Assembly (NCBI RefSeq): GCF_015557635.1
Contig: NZ_JADNOP010000006.1
Span: 62,001-126,000 of the forward strand
Direction of reading: 5' to 3'
DNA from: Fusicatenibacter saccharivorans
GTDB lineage: Bacteria > Bacillota > Clostridia > Lachnospirales > Lachnospiraceae
DNA length: 64,000 nt
Part shown: positions 25,087-31,855 of the stretch, piece by piece
Layout: every line of letters begins with the position of its first letter
How positions within the stretch are numbered: the stretch's first letter is position 1
The notes under the pieces: model-generated
What the model saw: the letters and a program-made list of their open reading frames with translations, nothing else
Database searches by the model: none
What the model was told of the DNA's origin: nothing
Position numbers and translations under genes: made by a program

Positions 25087-25713
25087 ATGAAGTTAAGCGA
25101 GCTGTTGAATGTGTTGAAAACAGCAGAAACTGCGGAAGAGATGGATGCGGGGAGAGAAGAAATCGCAGCACTGATTCCGGCCGTACAAACCATGTTCGGC
25201 TATGATCAGAAGAACAGTGCACATCAGTATGACTTATGGATGCATTCCCTCCATGTGGTCTGCAATCTTCCGCGGAGGATGGAAAATGATATGGTCTATC
25301 TGGCGGCGCTGCTGCACGATATCGGAAAGCCTGAAGCACAGTGCAGGGGAAAACACGAGTGTGATCCGGACATGCATTACTACGGTCATCCCGAAAAAAG
25401 CATGGAAATCGTGCGCGATATCGTGATCCCGGAGCTGGACCGGCAGGGGTATGTGATTCCGTGTTTCGATGTACAGGAACTTCTTTATTACGTGAAATAC
25501 CACGATGATCATGTCAGTGTGAAATTAAAGCACGTCAGACGCCACACAAAAATGGCCAGCTTTGCGATGTTTCAAAACCTGATGCTGCTACAGACGGCAG
25601 ATGCCAAAGCACATATCCAGATCCCTGTTATCGCCGAACGGGCAGAAATCTGCGGACGGCTTGCCGGTGAGGAAGGCAGACTTCTCTATCAGAAAATTCT
25701 GGATGGGGAGTAG
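25087..25713 (+). CDS. HD-domain phosphohydrolase, CCA-enzyme-like
   Basis: 208 residues from ATG 25087 behind AAAGGGGGA. HD fold ligands in order: H in DLWMHSLHV, HD in AALLHDIGKP, H in YYGHPEKSMEI and the D in YVKYHDDH. The GHPEKSMEI block resembles the HD domain of tRNA nucleotidyltransferases (GHxxxSAxI), which removes 2',3'-cyclic phosphates or 2'-phosphates from RNA ends. Here no nucleotidyltransferase domain is attached. In a cluster of tRNA-like RNAs an RNA-end function is attractive but unproven. Confidence 0.75.
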   Translation: MKLSELLNVLKTAETAEEMDAGREEIAALIPAVQTMFGYDQKNSAHQYDLWMHSLHVVCNLPRRMENDMVYLAALLHDIGKPEAQCRGKHECDPDMHYYGHPEKSMEIVRDIVIPELDRQGYVIPCFDVQELLYYVKYHDDHVSVKLKHVRRHTKMASFAMFQNLMLLQTADAKAHIQIPVIAERAEICGRLAGEEGRLLYQKILDGE

Positions 25714-25717
25714 GCTG

Positions 25718-25903
25718 ATGAGCCGAAGCTGTAAAAAAACGCCCGTCAGCAAAGGCCGATGCAAAAATTCCCGTTGGGCAAAGCGCGCGGCAAATAAGAG
25801 GGTTCGACGGGCGAAAACACTGTGGGGAAAATCAAAAGCATTTCGAAAAATTTCTGAGACATGGGATATCTGCGACTGGAAATTTTACGGTGAGAGACCC
25901 TAA
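25718..25903 (+). CDS. Small basic protein, 61 aa
   Basis: ATG 25718, five bases after the HD stop, in a longer open frame starting at 25601. Very basic, with SRWAKRAANKRVRRAKTLWG and a closing WDICDWKFY. Small proteins of this kind recur near phosphoesterases in Clostridia, as I recall; function unknown. The composition suggests nucleic-acid or ribosome binding. Confidence 0.6.
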   Translation: MSRSCKKTPVSKGRCKNSRWAKRAANKRVRRAKTLWGKSKAFRKISETWDICDWKFYGERP

Positions 25904-25968
25904 AATCCGAATCGGGAAGAAAAAAATCACTGGGGAAAATGCTATTACAGAAAATGATCTGGAAAAGA

Positions 25969-26052
25969 TGCATGAAACCATGGATGAATTATGAATCAAG
26001 ATCCCGAAAGGAAATCCTGAGCTGGGGACAGAAGACAGAAACACTAAAATAA
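25969..26052 (+). pseudogene. Metallophosphoesterase 3'-end remnant
   Basis: The frame CMKPWMNYESRSRKEILS matches the last part of the phosphoesterase at 28718 (CMKPWMNYEPRSLKEILS), and like that gene it directly precedes a tRNA-like RNA. The rest of the gene is missing. It is the left end of a duplicated phosphoesterase-RNA-Ro unit. Confidence 0.8.
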
Positions 26053-26058
26053 CAGAAT

Positions 26059-26181
26059 AAGGCGGTAGTTTAACGGGCAAAACCTGTGCAGAAAAAAAGG
26101 TTTCATGTTTGTGGAACACACAGCAACTTTTTGAGGAGAATAGGGAGGCACAGAATGCAGGTTCAAGTCCTGCCCGCCTTA
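26059..26181 (+). ncRNA. tRNA-like noncoding RNA (Y RNA-like), copy a
   Basis: Perfect 7-bp acceptor AAGGCGG / CCGCCTT (26059-26065, 26174-26180), UA linker, D-arm GTTT-AACGGGCA-AAAC, 5-6 bp anticodon-stem equivalent CTGTGC (26084-26089) / GCACAG (26148-26153), a short variable region and T-arm GCAGG-TTCAAGT-CCTGC (26157-26173). Geometry is that of a canonical tRNA, but 58 nt (26090-26147) replace the 7-nt anticodon loop. The insert carries a hairpin around TTTCATGTTTGTGGAA, then ACAGCAAC, flanked by A-run and T-run that can pair. There is no anticodon, so it cannot decode. Situated just upstream of a second such RNA and the Ro60-like gene, as expected for a YrlA-type Y RNA. Confidence 0.85.
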
Positions 26182-26184
26182 CGC

Positions 26185-26299
26185 GAGTGAGGTAGCTTAA
26201 AAGAAAGAGCGCGAAAAAACGGTCATGTGCGTGACCGTAACGGCAAACTTTTTTCCAGTGGTAATGGCGAAGATGCCGGTTCAAATCCGGCCCTCACTC
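26185..26299 (+). ncRNA. tRNA-like noncoding RNA (Y RNA-like), copy b
   Basis: Acceptor GAGTGAGG (26185-26192) / CCTCACTC (26292-26299), UA, a D-arm GCTT-AAAAGAAA-GAGC lacking the GG pair, and T-arm GCCGG-TTCAAAT-CCGGC (26275-26291). Between D- and T-arms are 64 nt with the hairpin ACGGTCA-TGTGCG-TGACCGT followed by AACGGCAAAC and a T-run complementary to an earlier A-run. The acceptor stem is the same as that of the RNA at 18739. It ends 98 bases before the Ro60-like start codon and may be processed from the same transcript. Confidence 0.82.
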
Positions 26300-26397
26300 A
26301 GAAAAAAACAGAAGAGCAAACGAGAAAGAATGGAGTCCATAGATCCAGAAAAGGATGTCTGGAGAAAACAGTGGAACGAAGGAAAGGAGCGGCAGCG

Positions 26398-27858
26398 ATG
26401 GATTTTGCAGAATGGATACGGGAGCAGGCGACAAAAACTTATACAAAAAATGGAGCAACAGCACGGAACACAACCGGCGATGCGCGGCTGGATCTGTTTG
26501 CGACAATTGGATCCCTGCGCAGAGCGGATCCGGAAAGAATTGAGCTTCTGTTTGCGGAAGCATATCAGGCAGACCCGCTGTTCGCATTGAAAATCCTGTT
26601 TTATGCGCGTGATATCCGGGAAGGTCTCGGCGAGAGACGTGTCTTTCGGATTCTACTACAGTATCTTGCCGAGTACCATCCGCAGGCAGTTATTGCCAAC
26701 CTTGATCTGATTGGTGTTTTCGGCCGTTTTGACGACTGGTACTGCCTGATCGGAACTGGCGTTGAGGACGAGATGTGGAGTGCCATGAAGCAGCAGCTGG
26801 AAGCAGATCTGAAAAACTTTCAGGAGGGAAAAAGCGTTTCCCTGCTTGCTAAATGGATCAAAACGGCAGACTCTAAAAATACGGAGACGAGAAAACTCGG
26901 CATTCTGACGGCGCAGAAACTCGGCTATCCTGTTTACAACTTCAAAAGAATCGTCCGTTCTCTGCGGAAATATATCGGTGTGCTGGAAGTGAAAATGTCA
27001 GAAAGAAAGTGGGAGGAGATCGTTTACCCGGAGGTCTCCGGAAGAGCCATGATGATTTACAGGAACGCATTTCGAAAACATGATGAAAAGCGTTTTAACC
27101 AGTATCTGGCGAAGGCACTGGATGGAAAAGAAAAGATTCATGCGGAGACGCTGTACCCGTATGATCTCGTGGAAAAAGTTCTGTATGGACGTCAATGGAA
27201 TCAGGTATTGGAGGCGCAGTGGAGGCAGCTGCCGGATTATGTGGCGCAGGAAACGAATGCAATTGTCATTGCAGATGTTTCCGGTTCCATGAGTGGAAGA
27301 CCCTTGGCGACATCCATTGGTCTTGCTATTTACTTTGCAGAGCGGAACCGGGGCGCTTACCACAATCTTTTCATGACGTTCAGCCAGAAGCCGGAATTTG
27401 TTTCTCTGAGAGGGGAAACCCTGTTGCAGAAAATCAAATACGTCGAGCGTACGGAATGGGGGATGAATACTAATCTTCAGGCTGCATTTGAGCGGGTTCT
27501 GGAAACAGCGATGGATCACGATGTACCGCCGGAAGAAATGCCGAAAGCGCTGATCGTTGTATCTGACATGGAGATCGACAGATGCGGAGACCGCAATTGG
27601 ATGTTTTATGATCATATGAAAGAAAAGTACGAGTATTGCGGCTACCAATTGCCGAATATTATTTTCTGGAATGTAGACAGCCGAAACGATATTTTCCATG
27701 CCGACAGTCGGAGAAAAGGTGTCCAGCTATACAGCGGCCAGTCGGTTACGACATTCCAGAATCTCCTGAACAATATTGACAGCACACCGGTCAAATCGAT
27801 GGAAAAAGTGATTGAGAGCGAGCGGTACGCATGCGTCAGAACTGGAAATGCGGCATGA
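26398..27858 (+). CDS. Ro60-like protein: TROVE/DUF2828 helical repeats plus vWA domain
   Basis: 486 residues from ATG 26398 behind GGAAAGGAGC. The open frame continues back to 26227 through a tRNA-like RNA and is not used. N-terminal residues 1-270 give the HEAT-like pattern of TROVE/DUF2828 proteins (TGDARLDLF, then DPLFALKILFYARDIREGLGERR, cut here, and HPQAVIANLDLIGVFGRFDDW). The vWA domain holds an intact MIDAS: DVSGSMSG at D293, Thr in TEWGMNTN and Asp in VVSDMEID. Ro60/Rsr binds Y RNAs and misfolded RNAs in its ring. The two tRNA-like RNAs immediately upstream strongly support this. DUF2828 and TROVE are hard to separate by eye; either way the layout is Ro-like. Confidence 0.82.
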   Translation: MDFAEWIREQATKTYTKNGATARNTTGDARLDLFATIGSLRRADPERIELLFAEAYQADPLFALKILFYARDIREGLGERRVFRILLQYLAEYHPQAVIANLDLIGVFGRFDDWYCLIGTGVEDEMWSAMKQQLEADLKNFQEGKSVSLLAKWIKTADSKNTETRKLGILTAQKLGYPVYNFKRIVRSLRKYIGVLEVKMSERKWEEIVYPEVSGRAMMIYRNAFRKHDEKRFNQYLAKALDGKEKIHAETLYPYDLVEKVLYGRQWNQVLEAQWRQLPDYVAQETNAIVIADVSGSMSGRPLATSIGLAIYFAERNRGAYHNLFMTFSQKPEFVSLRGETLLQKIKYVERTEWGMNTNLQAAFERVLETAMDHDVPPEEMPKALIVVSDMEIDRCGDRNWMFYDHMKEKYEYCGYQLPNIIFWNVDSRNDIFHADSRRKGVQLYSGQSVTTFQNLLNNIDSTPVKSMEKVIESERYACVRTGNAA

Positions 27859-27955
27859 AAATGTTAAAGTTAGCAGTATGGATAGAAAGCTTTCAAAAGA
27901 TGTAAAGCTGATATTGGAAAATAGAATGTAGAAGAATAAAGGAAAAGAGGACACT

Positions 27956-28645
27956 ATGGCATCAAGCATGATTCACTTGGCAATTGTACAGGAGATGAGA
28001 AAGAAAGTCTCGTTTCGAGATATCAACCGCCTGTTCCTTGGGGTGATTCTGCCGGATGGGGCGGTGGCGGGAAATAGCCATTTAAAGAAGAAAATCTGCG
28101 AAAATACCAGATACACATACGATCTCGAATTTTTCCGCGACAGATACGGGAAATACATGGAGAAGGATGATTTATATCTCGGCTATTATCTTCATCTGAT
28201 CCAGGATATGCTATATCGGAGATTTATGTATGAGGAGCATGGCTGGAATTCGAGCGCTCCTGGAAATGTAGAAAAACTGCATCGGGACTACGAGATATTA
28301 AATGAATATGTTTCGAAAAAATATGGCCTTTCCCAGGAAATGATCCAGGAGCTGGATCTTACAGAAGAGCCATTGGCACAGCTTGCTGAATTCGATGTGA
28401 AAGGTCTTATAAAAGAAGTCCGCGGGGAATTCGTCCAGAGAAAAGAAGAGAAATTGTCCATCCTTACCAGACAAATGGCCAACGAGTACATCGTACGCGC
28501 GACGGAATTCTGCGTGGAAGAGCTAAAGGCACTGTCCAAAGGGAAATCAGGTCTGGACAGTACTGTGTGGAGCTGGGAAAAACCAGAAACCATATCACAT
28601 GAAAAATTAAACCAGAAGTTAAATGCAAAAATCGAAAATATGTAA
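27956..28645 (+). CDS. Zinc-dependent phospholipase C / S1-P1-like hydrolase
   Basis: 229 residues, start behind AAAAGAGG. Helical, with Zn-ligand-type His residues: MIHLAIVQEM near the N-terminus and LGYYLHLIQDMLYRRF near residue 75 (H-x-x-x-D), as in the PLC/S1-P1 nuclease clan. No signal peptide, so cytoplasmic. It lies between the Ro60-like gene and the second phosphoesterase, separating the two duplicated units. The substrate could be phospholipid or nucleic acid; unassigned. Confidence 0.6.
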   Translation: MASSMIHLAIVQEMRKKVSFRDINRLFLGVILPDGAVAGNSHLKKKICENTRYTYDLEFFRDRYGKYMEKDDLYLGYYLHLIQDMLYRRFMYEEHGWNSSAPGNVEKLHRDYEILNEYVSKKYGLSQEMIQELDLTEEPLAQLAEFDVKGLIKEVRGEFVQRKEEKLSILTRQMANEYIVRATEFCVEELKALSKGKSGLDSTVWSWEKPETISHEKLNQKLNAKIENM

Positions 28646-28658
28646 TATAGTATATACA
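28602..28658 (+). promoter_or_regulatory. Duplicated promoter-like element, copy 2
   Basis: ATTAAACCAGAAGTTAAATG then TAATATAGTATATACA, overlapping the 3' end of the preceding gene and continuing directly into ACAAAGCACGGACATTCAC. Copy 1 is at 24903. It precedes the phosphoesterase at 28718. Confidence 0.5.
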
Positions 28659-28717
28659 GAACAAAGCACGGACATTCACAAAAAGAACAGAGACGTGCAG
28701 AAAGGAGAACCGGAGAA

Positions 28718-29317
28718 ATGAATTACTACATCAGCGATCTGCACTTACTGCATAAAAACTGCATCGGCTTCGACGAGCGTCCCTTCGCGGATCTGGAGGA
28801 GATGCATGAGACAATTCTTGCAAACTGGAATCGGAAAGTAACGAACAGCGACACCGTTTACATCCTCGGGGATGCCACCTTATATGGAAAGAAAGAGGAT
28901 GCTATTGCACTGGTTGCAAGAATGAAGGGGAAAAAGGTTCTGGTAAGAGGAAATCATGATCACATCGATGATTACCGGTATCAGCAGCTATACGAAGAGA
29001 TCTGCGATTACAAGGAAATTCAGGACGGAATCGACGGAAAACAGTATCATCTGGTTCTCTTTCATTATCCGATTTTCAGCTGGAAAAATATGGGACATGG
29101 AACCATCCTTTTATATGGCCATACACACGACAGCATGGAGGATACGTATTATCAGGAGTGCCTGAGAAAAATGGCGGAGGAGGAATGCAGCAGACACATT
29201 TATGAGTGCAGACCGCAGGCATACAATGTGGGATGCATGAAGCCATGGATGAATTATGAACCAAGATCCCTGAAGGAAATCCTGAGCTTTAGAGAGAAGG
29301 ATGAGGCAGGAAAATAG
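28718..29317 (+). CDS. Calcineurin-like metallophosphoesterase (YfcE/phage type)
   Basis: 199 residues behind AAAGGAGAAC. Motifs: ISDLHLLHKN (D/H), YILGDATLYG (metal Asp), VRGNHDH, LFHYPIF and YGHTHDS. Of the small YfcE-like type, unlike the ApaH-like enzyme at 3480. Likely hydrolyses phosphomono- or diesters of nucleotides or RNA ends. It is followed 83 bases later by a tRNA-like RNA; a 3' fragment of a duplicate lies at 25969 before another such RNA, so phosphoesterase-RNA order is conserved between the copies. Confidence 0.87.
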   Translation: MNYYISDLHLLHKNCIGFDERPFADLEEMHETILANWNRKVTNSDTVYILGDATLYGKKEDAIALVARMKGKKVLVRGNHDHIDDYRYQQLYEEICDYKEIQDGIDGKQYHLVLFHYPIFSWKNMGHGTILLYGHTHDSMEDTYYQECLRKMAEEECSRHIYECRPQAYNVGCMKPWMNYEPRSLKEILSFREKDEAGK

Positions 29318-29400
29318 CATCTCCACCGATGATATAAAGCAAGTCAGAGTGGAACAGCATTTGATACACATCAGGATCCATAAAAAATGTGGCTGAAAAT

Positions 29401-29678
29401 AAGGCGGTAGTTTAACCGAATCAAGTAAGTCCCCTGCTTCAATTGCGAAAAGCAATAAGCAGTGGGTGGGGACTTGCTTGTATCAGGAGTGGTATAAGCC
29501 ACTCCTGATAAGCTGCGAAGCAGCTATTCGGTTATGAGCAAGTAGCGAAGCGGATTGCGAATATCCGCTTTGACCGGGCAAAACCTGTGCAGAAAAATGT
29601 TTCATGTTTGTGGAACGTACAGCAAATTTTTCGTAGAGGATAAGGCACAGAATGCAGGTTCAAGTCCTGCCCGCCTTA
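29401..29678 (+). ncRNA. tRNA-like noncoding RNA, copy d, interrupted by a repeat in the D-loop
   Basis: Same RNA as the copy at 26059: acceptor AAGGCGG (29401-29407) / CCGCCTT (29671-29677), D-stem GTTT...AAAC, CTGTGC / GCACAG, hairpin around TTTCATGTTTGTGGAA, ACAGCAAA and T-arm GCAGG-TTCAAGT-CCTGC. A 160-base REP-like element splits the D-loop after GTTTAAC. The remaining arms are intact with compensated loop changes, so decay is recent. Probably non-functional, unless the palindromic insert folds away. Confidence 0.8.
29411..29575 (+). repeat. REP-like dispersed repeat, expanded form (copy 2)
   Basis: Begins TTTAACCGAATCA and ends GGATTGCGAATATCCGCTTTGACC as in the short copies, but contains about 110 extra bases with two perfect hairpins: AAGTCCCC...GGGGACTT and TATCAGGAGTGG-TATAAG-CCACTCCTGATA. 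Flanking TTTAACCG / TTTGACCG could be a target duplication. Confidence 0.8.
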
Positions 29679-29784
29679 TGCGATTGAGATAGCTCAAAAG
29701 AAAGGAGCGGCAGCGATGGAACAGATCATCGAAAGCGAGCGGTACGCGTGTGTCAGAACAGGGGATGTGGAAGAAAAGATGTAA
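29679..29784 (+). pseudogene. Remnant of tRNA-like RNA b and Ro60-like gene
   Basis: TGCGATTGAGATAGCTCAAA at 29679 matches the 5' part of the RNA at 26185. It then jumps to the Ro60 ribosome site GGAGCGGCAGCGATG, and the 22-codon frame from 29716 (MEQIIESERYACVRTG) matches the last residues of the Ro60-like protein (MEKVIESERYACVRTG). All between is deleted. Downstream sequence also matches the flank at 27890-27950, confirming a duplicated segment. Confidence 0.8.
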
Positions 29785-29824
29785 AGTAGTGATTGGAAAA
29801 CAGGATGTAGGAGAATAAAAGAAA

Positions 29825-29866
29825 AACGGACGCTGCGTTTCAAAGATGAAGCAGTGTCCGTTTTTT
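29825..29866 (+). terminator. Rho-independent terminator at the island's right end
   Basis: ACGGACGCTGC...GCAGTGTCCGTTTTTT, after the Ro60 remnant. The adjoining 29867-29949 segment has the second GGGGTCAAAA repeat and no gene. Confidence 0.8.
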
Positions 29867-29883
29867 ACTATATGTAAGATACC

Positions 29884-29926
29884 GGGGTCAAAAGGTCAAA
29901 AAGCCCTTTGCCCCCAACATCTATTT
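29884..29926. repeat. GGGGTCAAAA...CCAACATCTAT repeat, copy 2
   Basis: GGGGTCAAAAGGTCAAAAAG then CCTTTGCCCCCAACATCTAT, a diverged relative of the element at 25006. It sits at the junction of the island and core genes. Confidence 0.55.
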
Positions 29927-29949
29927 AAGAAAAGTTGACAGTTGAAAAA

Positions 29950-31137
29950 TTATCCAAAATACTCTCCCGCCAGTTCCTTAAACGCCGGCAGTGCCCGCTC
30001 GATCTGCGCAGTAGTAACGCAGTAAGCAATCCGCACGAATCCCGGTGCACCGAAGTCATCGCCGGGTACAAGAAGAAGTTCGTATTTTTTCGCTTTCTCA
30101 CAGAATGCATACGCGTCCGGTTCCGGAGTTTTCATGAAGAGATAGAAAGCGCCGTCCGGGTGAACGCAGGTGAAGCCGTAGGCGGTTAATGAATCATACA
30201 GCAGATCGCGGTTTTTCTTGTAGACCGAAAGATCCGAAACCTGTCCTGCGCATTTGGCGATGACGTGTTGGATCAGGCTTGGTGCGCAGACGAAGCCGAG
30301 GGCGCGTCCGGCACCGCAGACGGCTGCGTAGATGGTTCTTGCATCATCGACCTCATCCGGAACGAGAACGTAGCCGATACGCTCGCCCGGCAGGGAGAGG
30401 GATTTGCTGTAGGAGTAGCAGACCAGCGTGTTTTTGTAATATTTTGTCAGATACGGAACTTCCACGTCTCCGTAGACAAGTTCGCGGTACGGTTCATCAA
30501 CGATCAGATAAATCGGATGACCGTATTCGGCAGATTTTGTTTCCAGAAAAGCAGCGAGCTTCTGAATGTTTTCTTCGGTGTAGACAACGCCGGACGGATT
30601 GTTCGGGGAATTGACGAAAACACCTTTGGTGTGCGCTGTGACAGCGGCCGAGAGGCGGTCAAAGTCGATCTGGAACGTGGAAGAATCAGCCGGCGTTTCG
30701 ATTATGGCTGCGCCTGCAGATTCGATGAAAACACGGTATTCCGGAAAGTACGGGGTAAATACGATATACTCGTCGCCCGGAACGGTTAAAGCGCCAAGGA
30801 CGATGCGGAGCGAAGCGGCTGCACCGCAGGTCATATAGAAGTTGTCAGCGTGGAACGTGGTACCAAAGCGTTTGTTCAGGTCGGCTGCAACGGCGGCGCG
30901 GGTATCGGCATCGCCCTGCGCGGAGGTGTAGCCGAAGAGATAGTAATCGTCTTTGGAATCGAGCAGCTCCTTGATGGTCTCATGAACGGAGGCCGGAGCC
31001 GGCACGTTTGGGTTTCCGATACTGAAATCAAAGACGTTTTCTGTGCCGATCTCGGCAGCGCGTTTTTTACTGTATTCGAAAATCTCGCGGATTACCGATT
31101 TTTTTGTGCCGAGAGTTACCATTTTTTCTGAAATCAT
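29950..31137 (-). CDS. PLP-dependent class I/II aminotransferase
   Basis: 395 residues with AGGAGG upstream on the minus strand. Fold type I features: FSIGNPNVPAPASV, CGAAASLRIVLGAL, NSPNNPSGVVY, IVDEPYRELVY and the PLP lysine in SYSKSLSLPGERIGY, with the C-terminal FVRIAYC Arg. This is the aspartate aminotransferase-like subgroup common in Clostridia. The exact amino acid is not determinable; aspartate, alanine or aromatic substrates are possible. Transcribed away from the island. Confidence 0.9.
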   Translation of the reverse strand: MISEKMVTLGTKKSVIREIFEYSKKRAAEIGTENVFDFSIGNPNVPAPASVHETIKELLDSKDDYYLFGYTSAQGDADTRAAVAADLNKRFGTTFHADNFYMTCGAAASLRIVLGALTVPGDEYIVFTPYFPEYRVFIESAGAAIIETPADSSTFQIDFDRLSAAVTAHTKGVFVNSPNNPSGVVYTEENIQKLAAFLETKSAEYGHPIYLIVDEPYRELVYGDVEVPYLTKYYKNTLVCYSYSKSLSLPGERIGYVLVPDEVDDARTIYAAVCGAGRALGFVCAPSLIQHVIAKCAGQVSDLSVYKKNRDLLYDSLTAYGFTCVHPDGAFYLFMKTPEPDAYAFCEKAKKYELLLVPGDDFGAPGFVRIAYCVTTAQIERALPAFKELAGEYFG

Positions 31138-31192
31138 GTGTCAATCCTCCTGAAGTAAATTGTTTGCCGCTGTTTTAAATGAACTGTAAATA

Positions 31193-31849
31193 TTATTCTT
31201 TTTTCTGCTTTTTCCTTATTTTAGCAGACAAAGACTGAATTGTAAATGCAGCATTTTCGGTCTCATGCTCCCGCAGGCTGAAAAGATGGCGGAAGCACAC
31301 CACGAGTGATACCAGCAGACTGCCGAGCCGCACGGACGGAAGAAAGCGGGAAATTTGTGCGGCAACGGCAAACCCGGAGAACGAAACGATCGAGCGCAGA
31401 CTGTGTGGCTGGATAATGAGAATCAACGAAAACGTCAGATAAAACGCCGCCAGAAGAAGCGCCGGCCGCAGATCCGGCAGGAGGCCGAGCAGCACGCCGA
31501 ACGAGACAGAGATCGCCTTTCCGCCTTTCGCAGGCTGCAGAAACGGCCATGCGTGTCCGGCCACCGGGGCGAGCAGAATCAGGGCGAAAATCCAGGAACC
31601 CATCGAAACAGCGGAACTGTGCGCCGCCAGAAACACCGGCAGAAATCCCTTCCCGATATCGCACAGGACGCAGAGCAGTCCAATCCGCGGTCCGGCCACT
31701 GAAAAGGCGTTGAAGGCACCGGGATTTTGATCTTCATTCACAGTTCGGACATCCACGTGGCAGAAGTATTTTGGAATCAGGTACGAGTACAGTACGCTAC
31801 CCGAGAGATACCCGAAAAAACTATAAAACAGATAAGCAGTAAGCATCAT
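31193..31849 (-). CDS. PlsY-like glycerol-3-phosphate acyltransferase
   Basis: 218 residues, five or six membrane helices. PlsY motifs: GSVLYSYLIPK, then NPGAFNAF in place of the usual NPGATNV, DIGKGFLPV, and GHAWPFLQPAKGGKAISVSFGVL matching GH-x-(W/F)P-x-x-x-x-(F)KGGK. The diverged NPGAFN suggests a paralogue rather than the housekeeping enzyme. It would transfer acyl from acyl-phosphate to glycerol-3-phosphate at the membrane. It is 6 bases downstream of a diacylglycerol glycosyltransferase, so the pair belongs to membrane glycolipid synthesis. Confidence 0.82.
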   Translation of the reverse strand: MMLTAYLFYSFFGYLSGSVLYSYLIPKYFCHVDVRTVNEDQNPGAFNAFSVAGPRIGLLCVLCDIGKGFLPVFLAAHSSAVSMGSWIFALILLAPVAGHAWPFLQPAKGGKAISVSFGVLLGLLPDLRPALLLAAFYLTFSLILIIQPHSLRSIVSFSGFAVAAQISRFLPSVRLGSLLVSLVVCFRHLFSLREHETENAAFTIQSLSAKIRKKQKKE

Positions 31850-31855
31850 AAGCAG

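Noticed and set aside
26059-26299. Ordinary tRNA genes
   Set aside because: The arms are right but no 7-nt anticodon loop exists; 58-64 nt stand there instead, too short for a group I intron.
26227-26397. N-terminal 57-codon extension of the Ro60-like protein
   Set aside because: It runs through the tRNA-like RNA b. The ATG at 26398 has the ribosome site, and family proteins start there.
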